NCBI RefSeq assembly: GCF_029892565.1
Contig: NZ_JARXVH010000006.1
Span: forward strand, 248,001 to 312,000
Reading direction: 5' to 3'
Length of the DNA stretch: 64,000 nt
From: Streptomyces pseudovenezuelae
GTDB lineage: Bacteria > Actinomycetota > Actinomycetes > Streptomycetales > Streptomycetaceae
Made by a program: the position numbers and the translations under genes. Shown here one piece after another: positions 40,462 to 48,582 of this stretch (its first letter is position 1; every line of letters starts with the position of its first letter). The notes under the pieces are model-generated. The model was not told the DNA's origin. It worked only from the letters and a program-made list of their open reading frames with translations, and searched no databases.

Positions 40462-41258
40462 CGCCGGGATCCTCGTCCTTCATGGACTTCCTGTCCGACC
40501 ATCAGCCCGACATGCTGCCGGGCAAGCGTCAACTGCCCGCCGTCCAGGGTGTGATCGAGGCGCCCCACGGCACGACCATCGTGGCCGTGACCTTCCCGGG
40601 CGGTGTCGTGCTCGCCGGTGACCGACGGGCCACGATGGGGAACGTGATCGCCCAGCGCGACATCGAGAAGGTGTTCCCGGCGGACGAGTACTCGGCCGTC
40701 GGCATCGCTGGTACGGCGGGCCTGGCCGTCGAGATGGTCAAGCTGTTCCAGCTGGAGCTGGAGCACTTCGAGAAGGTCGAGGGGGCCCAGCTCTCCCTGG
40801 AGGGCAAGGCGAACCGCCTGTCGACCATGATCCGTTCCAACCTCGGCATGGCCATGCAGGGCCTGGCCGTGGTCCCCCTCTTCGCGGGCTTCGACGTGGA
40901 CCGCGACCGGGGCCGCATCTTCTCCTACGACGTGACGGGCGGCCGCTCCGAGGAGCACGGCTTCGCGGCCACGGGCTCCGGCTCGATCTTCGCGCGCGGC
41001 GCCATGAAGAAGCTCTACCGTGACGACCTGAACGAGGCGGAGGCCACGACTCTCGTGGTCCAGGCCCTCTACGACGCGGCAGACGACGACTCGGCGACCG
41101 GCGGTCCCGATGTCGCCCGCCGGATCTATCCGATCGTCACCGTGATCACCGACGACGGCTTCCGCCGGCTCACCGACGAGGAGTCCTCCGAGATCGCCCG
41201 CTCGATCCTGGCGCGGCGCCTGGAGCAGCCGGACGGCCCCCGGGCCGCGCTGCTGTAG
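40413..41258 (+). CDS. prcB: 20S proteasome beta subunit
   Basis: 281 aa from GTG 40413 (VEANTRSTGRLPAAFLTPGS), with AAGGAA upstream and inside the preceding gene. The propeptide (1-53) ends APHG, and Thr54 of TTIVAVTFPGGVVLAGDRRAT becomes the catalytic N-terminal nucleophile after autocleavage. Other active-site elements: GDRRAT with Asp/Arg, Lys in DIEKVFPADEYSAVGIAGTAG, and GSGSIFARGAM near the C-terminal half. Fourteen beta subunits form the proteolytic rings. It is followed 71 bp later by prcA. Confidence 0.96.
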   Translation: MEANTRSTGRLPAAFLTPGSSSFMDFLSDHQPDMLPGKRQLPAVQGVIEAPHGTTIVAVTFPGGVVLAGDRRATMGNVIAQRDIEKVFPADEYSAVGIAGTAGLAVEMVKLFQLELEHFEKVEGAQLSLEGKANRLSTMIRSNLGMAMQGLAVVPLFAGFDVDRDRGRIFSYDVTGGRSEEHGFAATGSGSIFARGAMKKLYRDDLNEAEATTLVVQALYDAADDDSATGGPDVARRIYPIVTVITDDGFRRLTDEESSEIARSILARRLEQPDGPRAALL

Positions 41259-41329
41259 TCGGCACCCGGTGCTAGCAAGGTGATCCAGTGAACTCGACGG
41301 AACCCTCCGAAGAAAGGGACGGATAGCCG

Positions 41330-42088
41330 GTGTCGACGCCGTTCTATGTCTCACCCCAGCAGGCCATGGCCGACCGGGCCGAGTACGCCCGCAAGGGCAT
41401 CGCGCGCGGCCGCAGCCTGGTCGTGATCCAGTACGCCGACGGCATCGTCTTCGTCGGCGAGAACCCCTCCCGTGCGCTGCACAAGTTCAGCGAGATCTAC
41501 GACCGGATCGGCTTCGCGGCCGCGGGCAAGTACAACGAGTACGAGAACCTCCGCATCGGCGGCGTGCGCTATGCCGACCTGCGGGGTTACACCTATGACC
41601 GGGACGATGTGACCGCCCGCGGTCTCGCCAACGTCTACGCCCAGACGCTGGGCACGATCTTCTCCAGCGCGGCCGAGAAGCCGTACGAGGTGGAGCTGGT
41701 GGTCGCCGAGGTCGGCGACACGCCTGAGGGCGACCAGATCTACCGGCTGCCGCACGACGGTTCGATCGTGGACGAGCACGGCTCGGTCGCGGTCGGTGGC
41801 AACGCCGAGTTGATCAGCAACTACCTGGACCAGCGTCACCAGGAGGGCATGACCCTCGCGGAGGCTCTGAAGCTGGCCGTGCAGGCCCTGTCCCGCGAGT
41901 CCAACGGCACGCAGCGGGACATCCCCGCCGAGCGCCTGGAGGTCGCGGTCCTGGACCGTACGCGCCCGCAGCAGCGCAAGTTCAAGCGCATCGTCGGCCG
42001 TCAGCTCTCGCGTCTGCTGGACGCGGACGGCTCGGCGACCGCCACCACGGACGACGCCTCCGACGAGGAGCCCTCCGAGGAGGAGTGA
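41330..42088 (+). CDS. prcA: 20S proteasome alpha subunit
   Basis: 252 aa from GTG 41330 (VSTPFYVSPQQAMADRAEYARKG), with GAAAGGGACGG upstream. The N-terminal segment forms the gate of the alpha ring; GIARGRSLVVIQYADGIVFVGEN and KFSEIYDRIGFAAAGKYNEYENLRIGG are typical of PrcA. The catalytic Thr is absent, as expected. The C-terminal ~25 residues are acidic (ASDEEPSEEE). The rings dock the ARC C-terminal tail. A terminator after the stop closes the dop-pup-prcB-prcA block. Confidence 0.96.
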   Translation: MSTPFYVSPQQAMADRAEYARKGIARGRSLVVIQYADGIVFVGENPSRALHKFSEIYDRIGFAAAGKYNEYENLRIGGVRYADLRGYTYDRDDVTARGLANVYAQTLGTIFSSAAEKPYEVELVVAEVGDTPEGDQIYRLPHDGSIVDEHGSVAVGGNAELISNYLDQRHQEGMTLAEALKLAVQALSRESNGTQRDIPAERLEVAVLDRTRPQQRKFKRIVGRQLSRLLDADGSATATTDDASDEEPSEEE

Positions 42089-42111
42089 CACCCGCTTCAC
42101 CCCGCCCACTG

Positions 42112-42143
42112 TGTGCCCCGGCCGTCGACACGGCCGGGGCACA
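42112..42143. terminator. Bidirectional terminator after prcA
   Basis: A perfect 13-bp stem (42112-42124 with 42131-42143, 6-nt loop) lies between convergent prcA and the lacI-type gene (stop at 42150). Confidence 0.8.
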
Positions 42144-42149
42144 GGGCGT

Positions 42150-43166
42150 TCAGGAGGCGCTGGGGGGTGCTGTGGAGCCCCGTACGACGAGTTCGACCGG
42201 GATGTCGCCCGCCTCGGGCGTGCGGCCCTCCAGGACGGCCAGCAGCGCCCGCATGCCGTGTTCGCCGAACAGCTCGGCGTCCAGCCGTACGGTCGTCAGC
42301 TCGGGGTCGAGGGCCGTGGCCAGGGCGAGGTCGTCCAGGCCGGTGACGGAGAGGTCGTCGGGGACGCGCAGGCCCAGGCGCCTGGCCGCCTTGTAGGCGC
42401 CGGCCGCCAGCTTGTCGTCGTCGCACACCAGCGCCGTGGGCCGGGGCCCGGGCGCCGAGAGGGCGGCCGAGGCGGCGGCCAGGGCGTCGTCGATGGAGAT
42501 CGGCGCGCGGACGGTGCGCACGGACGTGCCGGGCACCGCGCCGACCCGGGCGGCCAGTTCACGCGCGCGTACCTCGAAGGTCCAGGACGGCACGTCGGCC
42601 GCGAGATGCAGGAAGCGCCGGTGGCCGAGGTCCAACAGGTGCTCGGCGACCTGGCGGACGCCGTCGGTGATGTCCAGGTTCACCGTGGCCGCGCCCAGGC
42701 TGCCCTCGGGGTCGCTGTCGAGCATCACCAGGGGCAGTTGGTCGCCCCGGATCGCCGTGAGGGCGTCGGCGGCCATGGAGGAGGCGATGACGCCGTCCAG
42801 GGCCGCCTGGGCGGACGCGAAGGGGTCTCTTGCCGGGCCGATGCCCTCGGGGGAGGGGTAGAGCACCACGCCGAAGCCGTGGTCCGCGGCCACCCGGGCC
42901 GCGCCCGTGTAGACGCCGGCGAAGAACTCGGTGGTCAGCGCGGGCACGACCAGGAGCACGGTCCGGGTGCGGCCCAGGCGCAGGTTGCGCGCGGCGAGGT
43001 TGGGCCGGTAGCCCAGGTCGCGCGCGGCCTCCCGGACCCGCTCGGCGGTCGTCTCCGAGACCCGGCCCCGCCACTTGTCGCCGAGCACGAGGGAGACCGC
43101 CGCCTGGGATACCCCGGCGGCCTGGGCGACGTCACGGCTCGTGGGGCGGGTGCTGCCTCGTGCCAC
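42150..43166 (-). CDS. LacI-family transcriptional regulator
   Basis: 338 aa from GTG 43166, with AAGGAGC upstream; the longer ATG 43208 start lacks a ribosome binding site. The N-terminal helix-turn-helix (TSRDVAQAAGVSQAAVSLVLG, about 7-27) and hinge (AARNLRLGRTRTVLLVVP) precede a periplasmic-binding-like effector domain (about 60-330: FFAGVYTGAARVAADHGFGVVLYP, DGVIASSM, VCDDDKLAAGAYKAA, VTGLDDLALA). It is divergent from an MFS transporter gene; an inverted repeat in the 105-bp spacer is a good operator candidate. The ligand is unknown. Confidence 0.92.
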   Translation of the reverse strand: MARGSTRPTSRDVAQAAGVSQAAVSLVLGDKWRGRVSETTAERVREAARDLGYRPNLAARNLRLGRTRTVLLVVPALTTEFFAGVYTGAARVAADHGFGVVLYPSPEGIGPARDPFASAQAALDGVIASSMAADALTAIRGDQLPLVMLDSDPEGSLGAATVNLDITDGVRQVAEHLLDLGHRRFLHLAADVPSWTFEVRARELAARVGAVPGTSVRTVRAPISIDDALAAASAALSAPGPRPTALVCDDDKLAAGAYKAARRLGLRVPDDLSVTGLDDLALATALDPELTTVRLDAELFGEHGMRALLAVLEGRTPEAGDIPVELVVRGSTAPPSAS

Positions 43167-43210
43167 CGTCGGCCTGCTCCTTCGTCTGGACTCGTGAACA
43201 GCGCACATGG

Positions 43211-43237
43211 TACGTATGAGAGCGGACGTTATACGTA
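43211..43237. promoter_or_regulatory. Inverted repeat in the lacI/MFS divergent spacer, candidate operator
   Basis: TACGTAT (43211-43217) and ATACGTA (43231-43237) are perfect complements with centres 20 bp apart, two helical turns. They lie 45 bp upstream of the regulator start and 35 bp upstream of the transporter start. The AT-rich half-sites stand out from surrounding GC-rich DNA. Confidence 0.55.
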
Positions 43238-43271
43238 AAACTTCCGGCGTTGCGGGTGAGAGGAAGCGGAC

Positions 43272-44531
43272 ATGGCTGCGGGATACGTGGAGATCCTCAG
43301 GGCTCGGCACGCCGCACGCCTGCTCGCCGGCACGCTCGTGGGCCGGCTGCCGTGCGCGGTCGCCGCGATCGCCATCGTGCTGTTCGTCCGCTCCGAGGGC
43401 GGCACCTACAGCCTCGCGGGCGGGCTCGCCGCCGCGTACGGCGTCGCCAACGCCGTGGGGCAGCCGCTCCTCGGCCGGTTCGTGGACCTGTACGGGCAGC
43501 CGCGCGTCCAGCTGCCCGCCGCGCTGCTCTCCGCGCTCGCCATGTCCGCCTTCGCCTTCACCGGTACCGACCCGCTGGCGCTCGCCTACGTGTGCGTGGC
43601 GCTCTCCGGACTCTTCACGCCTCCTCTGGAGGGCGGTCTGCGGGCGCTGTGGTCGTCGGTCCTGCCCGGCGAGGGTCAGGTGCAGACGGCGTACGCGATG
43701 GACGCCGTCGCCCAGGAAGTCATGTTCACCGCCGGCCCGTTGCTGGTGACCCTGTGCGTGTCGCTGTGGTCGGCGCAGGCGGCGCTCGTGCTCATCAACG
43801 TCGTCGGCTTACTGGGCGCCCTCTCGGTGGTCGTCTCGCCGCCCTCGCGCGCGTGGCGCTCGGCGCCGCGCGAGGCGCACTGGCTCGGCGCGCTGCGCTC
43901 GCCCGGACTGCTCGTCCTGCTCGGCGCGTTCCTCGCCGTGGGCATCGCGCTCGGCTCGATCACGGTCGCCGCCATGTCCTACGCCGACGACCACGGCGGG
44001 GACGCGGTGTACGGCTGGCTGATGGCCGGCATCGGCCTCGGCGCGCTCGTCGGCGGCACGGCGTACGGCGCGCGGCAGTGGAGCGGGCCGCCGGAGCGTC
44101 GACTGCGGGTGCTGGTCGCCCTTCTGGCGGTGTGTTACCTGCCGCTCGCGCTGACGCCGGGCCCGGTCGCCATGACGGCGCTCACGGCCGTCGCCGGGCT
44201 CTTCCTCGCGCCCTGTCTCGCCTGCGCGTTCGTCCTCGTCGACCGGCACGCGCCGCGCGGCACGGTCACCGAGGCGTTCTCCTGGATCGTGACCACGTTC
44301 ACGGTGGGTTCCTCGGTCGGAACGGGCCTCGCGGGCCCGGTCGTCGAGTGGGGCGGGGCGGTGTGGGGCTTCGCCGTGCCGGGTGCCGCGGGGGCCGTAT
44401 CGCTGCTGGTTCTGCTGGCCACCGGACGGGTCCTCGCAGCTCCCGCAGGGGGCGCGGTCGTTGCGGCTTCATCGGAAAATGATCCAAACCGTGTGGTCGA
44501 ACCCCGTTTCAGCTCAGGGGATCGGGCGTAA
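43272..44531 (+). CDS. Major facilitator superfamily transporter
   Basis: 419 aa from ATG 43272, with GAGGAAG upstream. About 12 hydrophobic segments; the loop 2-3 region reads GQPLLGRFVDLYGQPRVQLPAAL, the degenerate MFS signature. The central hydrophilic loop (about residues 195-210: PPSRAWRSAPREAHW) and a cytoplasmic C-terminal tail (SSENDPNRVVEPRF) are visible. It is probably an exporter or sugar-type permease controlled by the divergent LacI regulator; the substrate cannot be read. It ends 9 bp before pafA, so it could be co-transcribed with it. Confidence 0.88.
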   Translation: MAAGYVEILRARHAARLLAGTLVGRLPCAVAAIAIVLFVRSEGGTYSLAGGLAAAYGVANAVGQPLLGRFVDLYGQPRVQLPAALLSALAMSAFAFTGTDPLALAYVCVALSGLFTPPLEGGLRALWSSVLPGEGQVQTAYAMDAVAQEVMFTAGPLLVTLCVSLWSAQAALVLINVVGLLGALSVVVSPPSRAWRSAPREAHWLGALRSPGLLVLLGAFLAVGIALGSITVAAMSYADDHGGDAVYGWLMAGIGLGALVGGTAYGARQWSGPPERRLRVLVALLAVCYLPLALTPGPVAMTALTAVAGLFLAPCLACAFVLVDRHAPRGTVTEAFSWIVTTFTVGSSVGTGLAGPVVEWGGAVWGFAVPGAAGAVSLLVLLATGRVLAAPAGGAVVAASSENDPNRVVEPRFSSGDRA

Positions 44532-44540
44532 TGTTCAGTC

Positions 44541-45902
44541 ATGGACCGCCGCATTTTCGGGCTGGAGAACGAGTACGGCGTCACATGTACGTTCAGGGGA
44601 CAGCGACGCCTGTCTCCCGACGAGGTGGCGCGGTACCTCTTCCGCCGTGTCGTGTCATGGGGCCGAAGCAGCAATGTCTTTCTGCGGAACGGCGCCCGCC
44701 TCTATCTCGACGTGGGATCACATCCGGAATACGCGACACCGGAATGTGACAACGTGACCGAACTGGTCACCCACGACAAGGCCGGCGAGCGCATTCTCGA
44801 AGGACTCCTGGTGGACGCGGAACGACGCCTGCACGAGGAAGGAATCGCGGGCGACGTCTACCTCTTCAAGAACAACACCGACTCGGCGGGCAACTCCTAC
44901 GGGTGCCACGAGAACTATCTCGTCGCCCGGCACGGGGAGTTCTCCCGGCTCGCGGACATCCTCATTCCGTTCCTGGTCACGCGTCAGCTTCTGTGCGGGG
45001 CGGGCAAGGTGCTGCAGACCCCGCGCGGTGCGGTGTACTGCGTGAGCCAGCGGGCCGAGCACATCTGGGAGGGCGTCTCCTCGGCGACGACCCGCTCCCG
45101 GCCCATCATCAACACGCGCGACGAACCGCACGCGGACGCCGAGCGCTACCGCCGTCTGCACGTCATCGTCGGCGACTCGAACATGTCCGAGACGACCATG
45201 CTGCTCAAGGTCGGCGCCACCGACCTGGTGCTGCGCATGATCGAGGCGGGCACCGTGATGCGCGACCTGACCCTGGAGAACCCGATCCGGGCGATCCGCG
45301 AGGTCAGCCACGACATCACCGGCCGGCGCAAGGTGCGCCTGGCCAGCGGCCGCGAGGCCTCCGCCCTCGAGGTGCAGCGCGAGTACTACGAGAAGGCCGT
45401 GGACTTCGTCGAGCGGCGTGGCATCCGCACCGGCGTCGTGGACCAGGTCCTGGAGCTGTGGGGCCGCACGCTGGACTCGATCGAGGCCGAGGACCTCGAC
45501 CGGATCGGCACCGAGATCGACTGGGTCATGAAGTACAAGCTCATCGAGCGGTACCGGGCCAAGCACAACATGACCATGTCCCACCCGCGCGTCGCGCAGA
45601 TCGACCTCGCCTACCACGACATCCACCGTCGGCGCGGCCTGTACTACCTCCTGGAGCGCAAGGGCCAAGCGGCCAGGATCTGCAACGACTTGAAGATCTT
45701 CGAGGGCAAGTCCGTGCCCCCGCAGACCACTCGGGCCCGACTGCGCGGCGACTTCATCCGCCGCGCCCAGGAGCAGCGCCGGGACTTCACCGTCGACTGG
45801 GTCCACCTCAAGCTCAACGACCAGGCGCAGCGCACCGTGTTGTGCAAGGACCCGTTCCGTTCCGTCGACGACCGGGTGGAGAAGCTGATCGCGGGAATGT
45901 GA
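44541..45902 (+). CDS. pafA: Pup-protein ligase PafA
   Basis: 453 aa from ATG 44541. Uses ATP to activate the C-terminal Glu of Pup and attach it to substrate lysines. MDRRIFGLENEYGVTCTF (catalytic Glu/Mg site), RNGARLYLDVGSHPEYATPEC, LFKNNTDSAGNSYGCHENYL, IINTRDEPHADAERYRRLHVIVGDSNMSE and HDIHRRRGLYYLLERKG. It lacks the extra loop seen in Dop. It is separated from the prcBA block by the lacI/MFS pair and begins 9 bp after the MFS stop. Confidence 0.96.
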   Translation: MDRRIFGLENEYGVTCTFRGQRRLSPDEVARYLFRRVVSWGRSSNVFLRNGARLYLDVGSHPEYATPECDNVTELVTHDKAGERILEGLLVDAERRLHEEGIAGDVYLFKNNTDSAGNSYGCHENYLVARHGEFSRLADILIPFLVTRQLLCGAGKVLQTPRGAVYCVSQRAEHIWEGVSSATTRSRPIINTRDEPHADAERYRRLHVIVGDSNMSETTMLLKVGATDLVLRMIEAGTVMRDLTLENPIRAIREVSHDITGRRKVRLASGREASALEVQREYYEKAVDFVERRGIRTGVVDQVLELWGRTLDSIEAEDLDRIGTEIDWVMKYKLIERYRAKHNMTMSHPRVAQIDLAYHDIHRRRGLYYLLERKGQAARICNDLKIFEGKSVPPQTTRARLRGDFIRRAQEQRRDFTVDWVHLKLNDQAQRTVLCKDPFRSVDDRVEKLIAGM

Positions 45903-45916
45903 GTGATGTGAACAAC

Positions 45917-45979
45917 GCGTTCCGGTGACGGACCGGAACGCAACACGGGCGCCGCACGTTTCCAGTGCGGCGCCCTTCT
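45917..45979 (+). terminator. Double-hairpin terminator after pafA
   Basis: Hairpin 1: 10-bp stem 45917-45926 with 45932-45941. Hairpin 2: 11-bp stem 45947-45957 with 45965-45975, followed by TTCT. Both are perfect and lie 14 nt after the stop codon. Confidence 0.75.
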
Positions 45980-46037
45980 CACGCCGTAGAGTTGCGCGCA
46001 CGCCATCATCAAGATCGACCGATACGAGGCCTTAACC

Positions 46038-47048
46038 GTGCGCCGACGCTCCCTACTGATTGCCGTACCCGCAGGACTGGTCACGCTCGCCGGATGCGGT
46101 GACGACGACAAGTCCGACTCGAGCAAGGCCAGCGACAGCCCGTCGCCGACCCCCTCGGGCTCGGCCACGTCGGCCCCGCCGCCACCGAAGATCGTCGACG
46201 GCCCGCTGCCGGCCATCACGGCGGGTACGAAGCTCGGTACGAAGCCGACCGTCGCCAAGGGCACCGGCGACCCGTCGAAGCAGCTCGCGGTCAAGACGGT
46301 CATCGCGGGAGGCGGCAAGACCGTCGCGGAGAACGACTTCATCCAGGCCCACTACCTCGGCCAGGTCTGGTCCACGGCGAAGGTCTTCGACAACTCCTAC
46401 GACCGCAAGACCCCGTTGGTCATCCAGCTCGCCGAGGGCGGCATCATCGACGGCTGGCGCTACGCCCTGACGGGCAAGAAGTCCGGCAGCCGCGTCGAGT
46501 TCTCCGTACCGCCCACCTGGGGCTACGGCACGAAGGGCAACGCACAGGCGGGCATCAAGGGCACCGACACCCTGGTGTTCGTGGTCGACATCCAGGACAC
46601 GTTCAACTCCAAGAGCTCCGCCAAGGGCACCGACGCCGCCCAGAGTGACGCGGCGCTGCCGAAGGTCGGCACCAACACCGACGGCAAGGCGCCCTCCATC
46701 GACATCCCCAAGGGGAAGGCGCCCACCAAACTCGTGGCGGAGTACGTCATCGAGGGCGACGGCGACGAGGTCGCCGCCGACTCCAGCGTGCTCGTCCAGT
46801 ACAAGGGCGTCCTGTGGGACACGGGCAAGGAGTTCGACTCGACGTACAGCCGCAGCGCGCTCACGTCGTTCTCCCTGGAGCAGGTCGTCAAGGGCTGGGC
46901 GCAGGGCCTGACCGGCAAGAAGGTCGGCAGCCGCGTCCTCATCGTCATCCCGCCGAGCCTGGGCTACGGCGACAGCCCGCCGGCCGGCAGCGGCATCAAG
47001 AAGGACTCCGTGCTGGTCTTCTCGGTCGACATCCTGGCGAAGATGTAG
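46038..47048 (+). CDS. Lipoprotein with two FKBP-type peptidyl-prolyl isomerase domains
   Basis: 336 aa from GTG 46038. Lipoprotein signal MRRRSLLIAVPAGLVTLAGC with Cys20, then a Ser/Pro linker. FKBP domain 1 (about 85-190: QAHYLGQVWSTAKVFDNSYD, GWRYALTGKKSGSRVEFSVPP, WGYG) and domain 2 (about 235-336: LVQYKGVLWDTGKEFDSTYS, GWAQGLTGKKVGSRVLIVIPP, LGYG). In domain 1 some FK506-pocket residues diverge; domain 2 is closer to active FKBPs. It probably folds exported proteins at the outer face of the membrane. The next gene is a cytosolic FKBP. Confidence 0.92.
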   Translation: MRRRSLLIAVPAGLVTLAGCGDDDKSDSSKASDSPSPTPSGSATSAPPPPKIVDGPLPAITAGTKLGTKPTVAKGTGDPSKQLAVKTVIAGGGKTVAENDFIQAHYLGQVWSTAKVFDNSYDRKTPLVIQLAEGGIIDGWRYALTGKKSGSRVEFSVPPTWGYGTKGNAQAGIKGTDTLVFVVDIQDTFNSKSSAKGTDAAQSDAALPKVGTNTDGKAPSIDIPKGKAPTKLVAEYVIEGDGDEVAADSSVLVQYKGVLWDTGKEFDSTYSRSALTSFSLEQVVKGWAQGLTGKKVGSRVLIVIPPSLGYGDSPPAGSGIKKDSVLVFSVDILAKM

Positions 47049-47108
47049 CACCGGCGAGGTGTAAGACTGTGTGTGTTGCCTTTCCGCAGACAAGCAGGAG
47101 CTAGAGAC

Positions 47109-47480
47109 GTGAGCATCGAGAAGCCCGAGATCGACTTCCCGGGCGGCGAGCCCCCGGCGGACCTGGAGATCAAGGACATCTGGGAGGGCGACGGCGCGGT
47201 GGCCCAGGCGGGCCAGACCGTCACCGTCCACTACGTCGGCGTGGCCTTCAGCACCGGCGAGGAGTTCGACGCCAGCTGGAACCGCGGCACCCCGTTCCGC
47301 TTCCCGCTCGGCGGCGGCCGTGTCATCAAGGGCTGGGACCAGGGCGTCCAGGGCATGAAGGTCGGCGGCCGTCGCCAGCTGACCATCCCGGCCCACCTCG
47401 CCTACGGCAACCAGAGCCCGACCCCGGCGATCAAGCCCGGCGAGACCCTGATCTTCGTGGTCGACCTGGTCGGCGTCTGA
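47109..47480 (+). CDS. Cytosolic FKBP-type peptidyl-prolyl cis-trans isomerase
   Basis: 123 aa from GTG 47109 (VSIEKPEIDFPGGEPPADLEI), with CAGGAGC upstream. A single FKBP domain: VTVHYVGVAFSTGEEFDASWNRGTPF, FPLGGGRVIKGWDQGVQGMKVGGRRQL, IPAHLAYGNQ and LIFVVDLVGV. The aromatic pocket residues (Tyr, Phe, Trp of IKGWDQ, Tyr of LAYG) are kept, so it should be active. It lies 60 bp after the lipoprotein FKBP and in front of pafB. Terminated by a T-run hairpin. Confidence 0.94.
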   Translation: MSIEKPEIDFPGGEPPADLEIKDIWEGDGAVAQAGQTVTVHYVGVAFSTGEEFDASWNRGTPFRFPLGGGRVIKGWDQGVQGMKVGGRRQLTIPAHLAYGNQSPTPAIKPGETLIFVVDLVGV

Positions 47481-47506
47481 TCCACGGATCCGACCGGACC
47501 CGATCA

Positions 47507-47546
47507 GCCGGGGCCCATGCCTGTCCGGGCATGGGCCTCGGCTTTT
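47507..47546 (+). terminator. Terminator after the FKBP gene
   Basis: A 15-bp stem (47507-47521 with 47528-47542, one G-T pair, 6-nt loop) is followed by TTTT. Confidence 0.85.
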
Positions 47547-47610
47547 GCCGCGCCACCGCGGGGCGGTACGGTCAACGTCCGTAAGCACCATAGGGAGGCG
47601 AAGGGCGTCG

Positions 47611-48564
47611 ATGGCCATTGCCAAGGCCGAGCGGCTGATGAACCTGGCGCTGTGTCTGCTCGGGACGCGGCGGCCGCTCAGCAAGCGTGAGCTGCGCGAG
47701 TCCATCGAGGCCTATCTCGAAGCGGGCAGTGACGACTCCTTCAACCGGATGTTCGAGCGGGACAAGGACGATCTGCGCGAACTCGGCCTGGTCATCGAGA
47801 CGGTGGAGAACCTGGACGGCGAGATGGGCTACCTGGCCCGCCGCGACAGCAACCGCCTCCCGCCCATCACCCTGGACGCCGAGGAGGCCGCCGCCCTCGG
47901 CCTCGCCGCCAAGGTCTGGCAACAGGCCCGGCTCGCCGGCGCGGCCAGCGGCGCCCTGCAGAAACTGCGCGCGGCCGGACTGCCCGAAGACGTCGACCCG
48001 TACGAGGCGCACGGCGCCCTGGAGCCCCGAATCCCGGTGCACGAGGTGGCGTTCGAGCCGCTGATGCTGGCCTGCCGCGACCGTCGCCCGGTCGTCTTCG
48101 ACTACCGCAAGGCCACCGCCGCCCACCCCGAGCCCCGCCATGTGGAGCCGTGGGCGCTGGAGTGCTGGCGCGGACACTGGTACCTGGCCGGCTGGGACCG
48201 CGACCGCAGTGCCGAGCGGGTCTTCCGGCTCTCCCGGATCACCGGCCGAGTGCGCAGCCGCACCGGGAAGTTCACCGCCGAGATCCCCGATGTCGTCACC
48301 GTCCGGGAGACCGTGGCGAGTTGGGCAGGGGAGAACGCCGACCGGTCCGCGCTGATCAGGCTGCGGGCGGGCGCCGGTTACCCCCTTCGGGCGAAGGCCT
48401 CCGCGGTGCGGGAACTCGGCGACGGCTGGGACGAGTTGGAGATTCCGTACGGGCACGGGCTGGACGCCTGGCTGGTGGAGTTCGGGCCGGACGTGGTGGT
48501 CCTGGAGCCGGCCGAGCTGCGCGCGGACGTGGTGGACCGGCTGCGAGCCGTGGCCAAGGGCTGA
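47611..48564 (+). CDS. pafB: WYL-domain transcriptional regulator PafB
   Basis: 317 aa from ATG 47611, with GGGAGGCGAAGGG upstream. N-terminal winged helix (MAIAKAERLMNLALCLLGTRRPLSKRELRESIEAYL, then SFNRMFERDKDDLRELGL), a WYL domain (about 145-225: VVFDYRKATAAHPEPRHVEPWALECWRGHWYLAGWDRDR, RVFRLSRITG) and a WCX end (about 245-317). In mycobacteria PafB and PafC form a complex that activates the LexA/RecA-independent DNA damage response; it is not part of pupylation itself. pafC follows after 18 bp. Confidence 0.93.
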   Translation: MAIAKAERLMNLALCLLGTRRPLSKRELRESIEAYLEAGSDDSFNRMFERDKDDLRELGLVIETVENLDGEMGYLARRDSNRLPPITLDAEEAAALGLAAKVWQQARLAGAASGALQKLRAAGLPEDVDPYEAHGALEPRIPVHEVAFEPLMLACRDRRPVVFDYRKATAAHPEPRHVEPWALECWRGHWYLAGWDRDRSAERVFRLSRITGRVRSRTGKFTAEIPDVVTVRETVASWAGENADRSALIRLRAGAGYPLRAKASAVRELGDGWDELEIPYGHGLDAWLVEFGPDVVVLEPAELRADVVDRLRAVAKG

Positions 48565-48582
48565 GGGGGAGCGGACAACACA

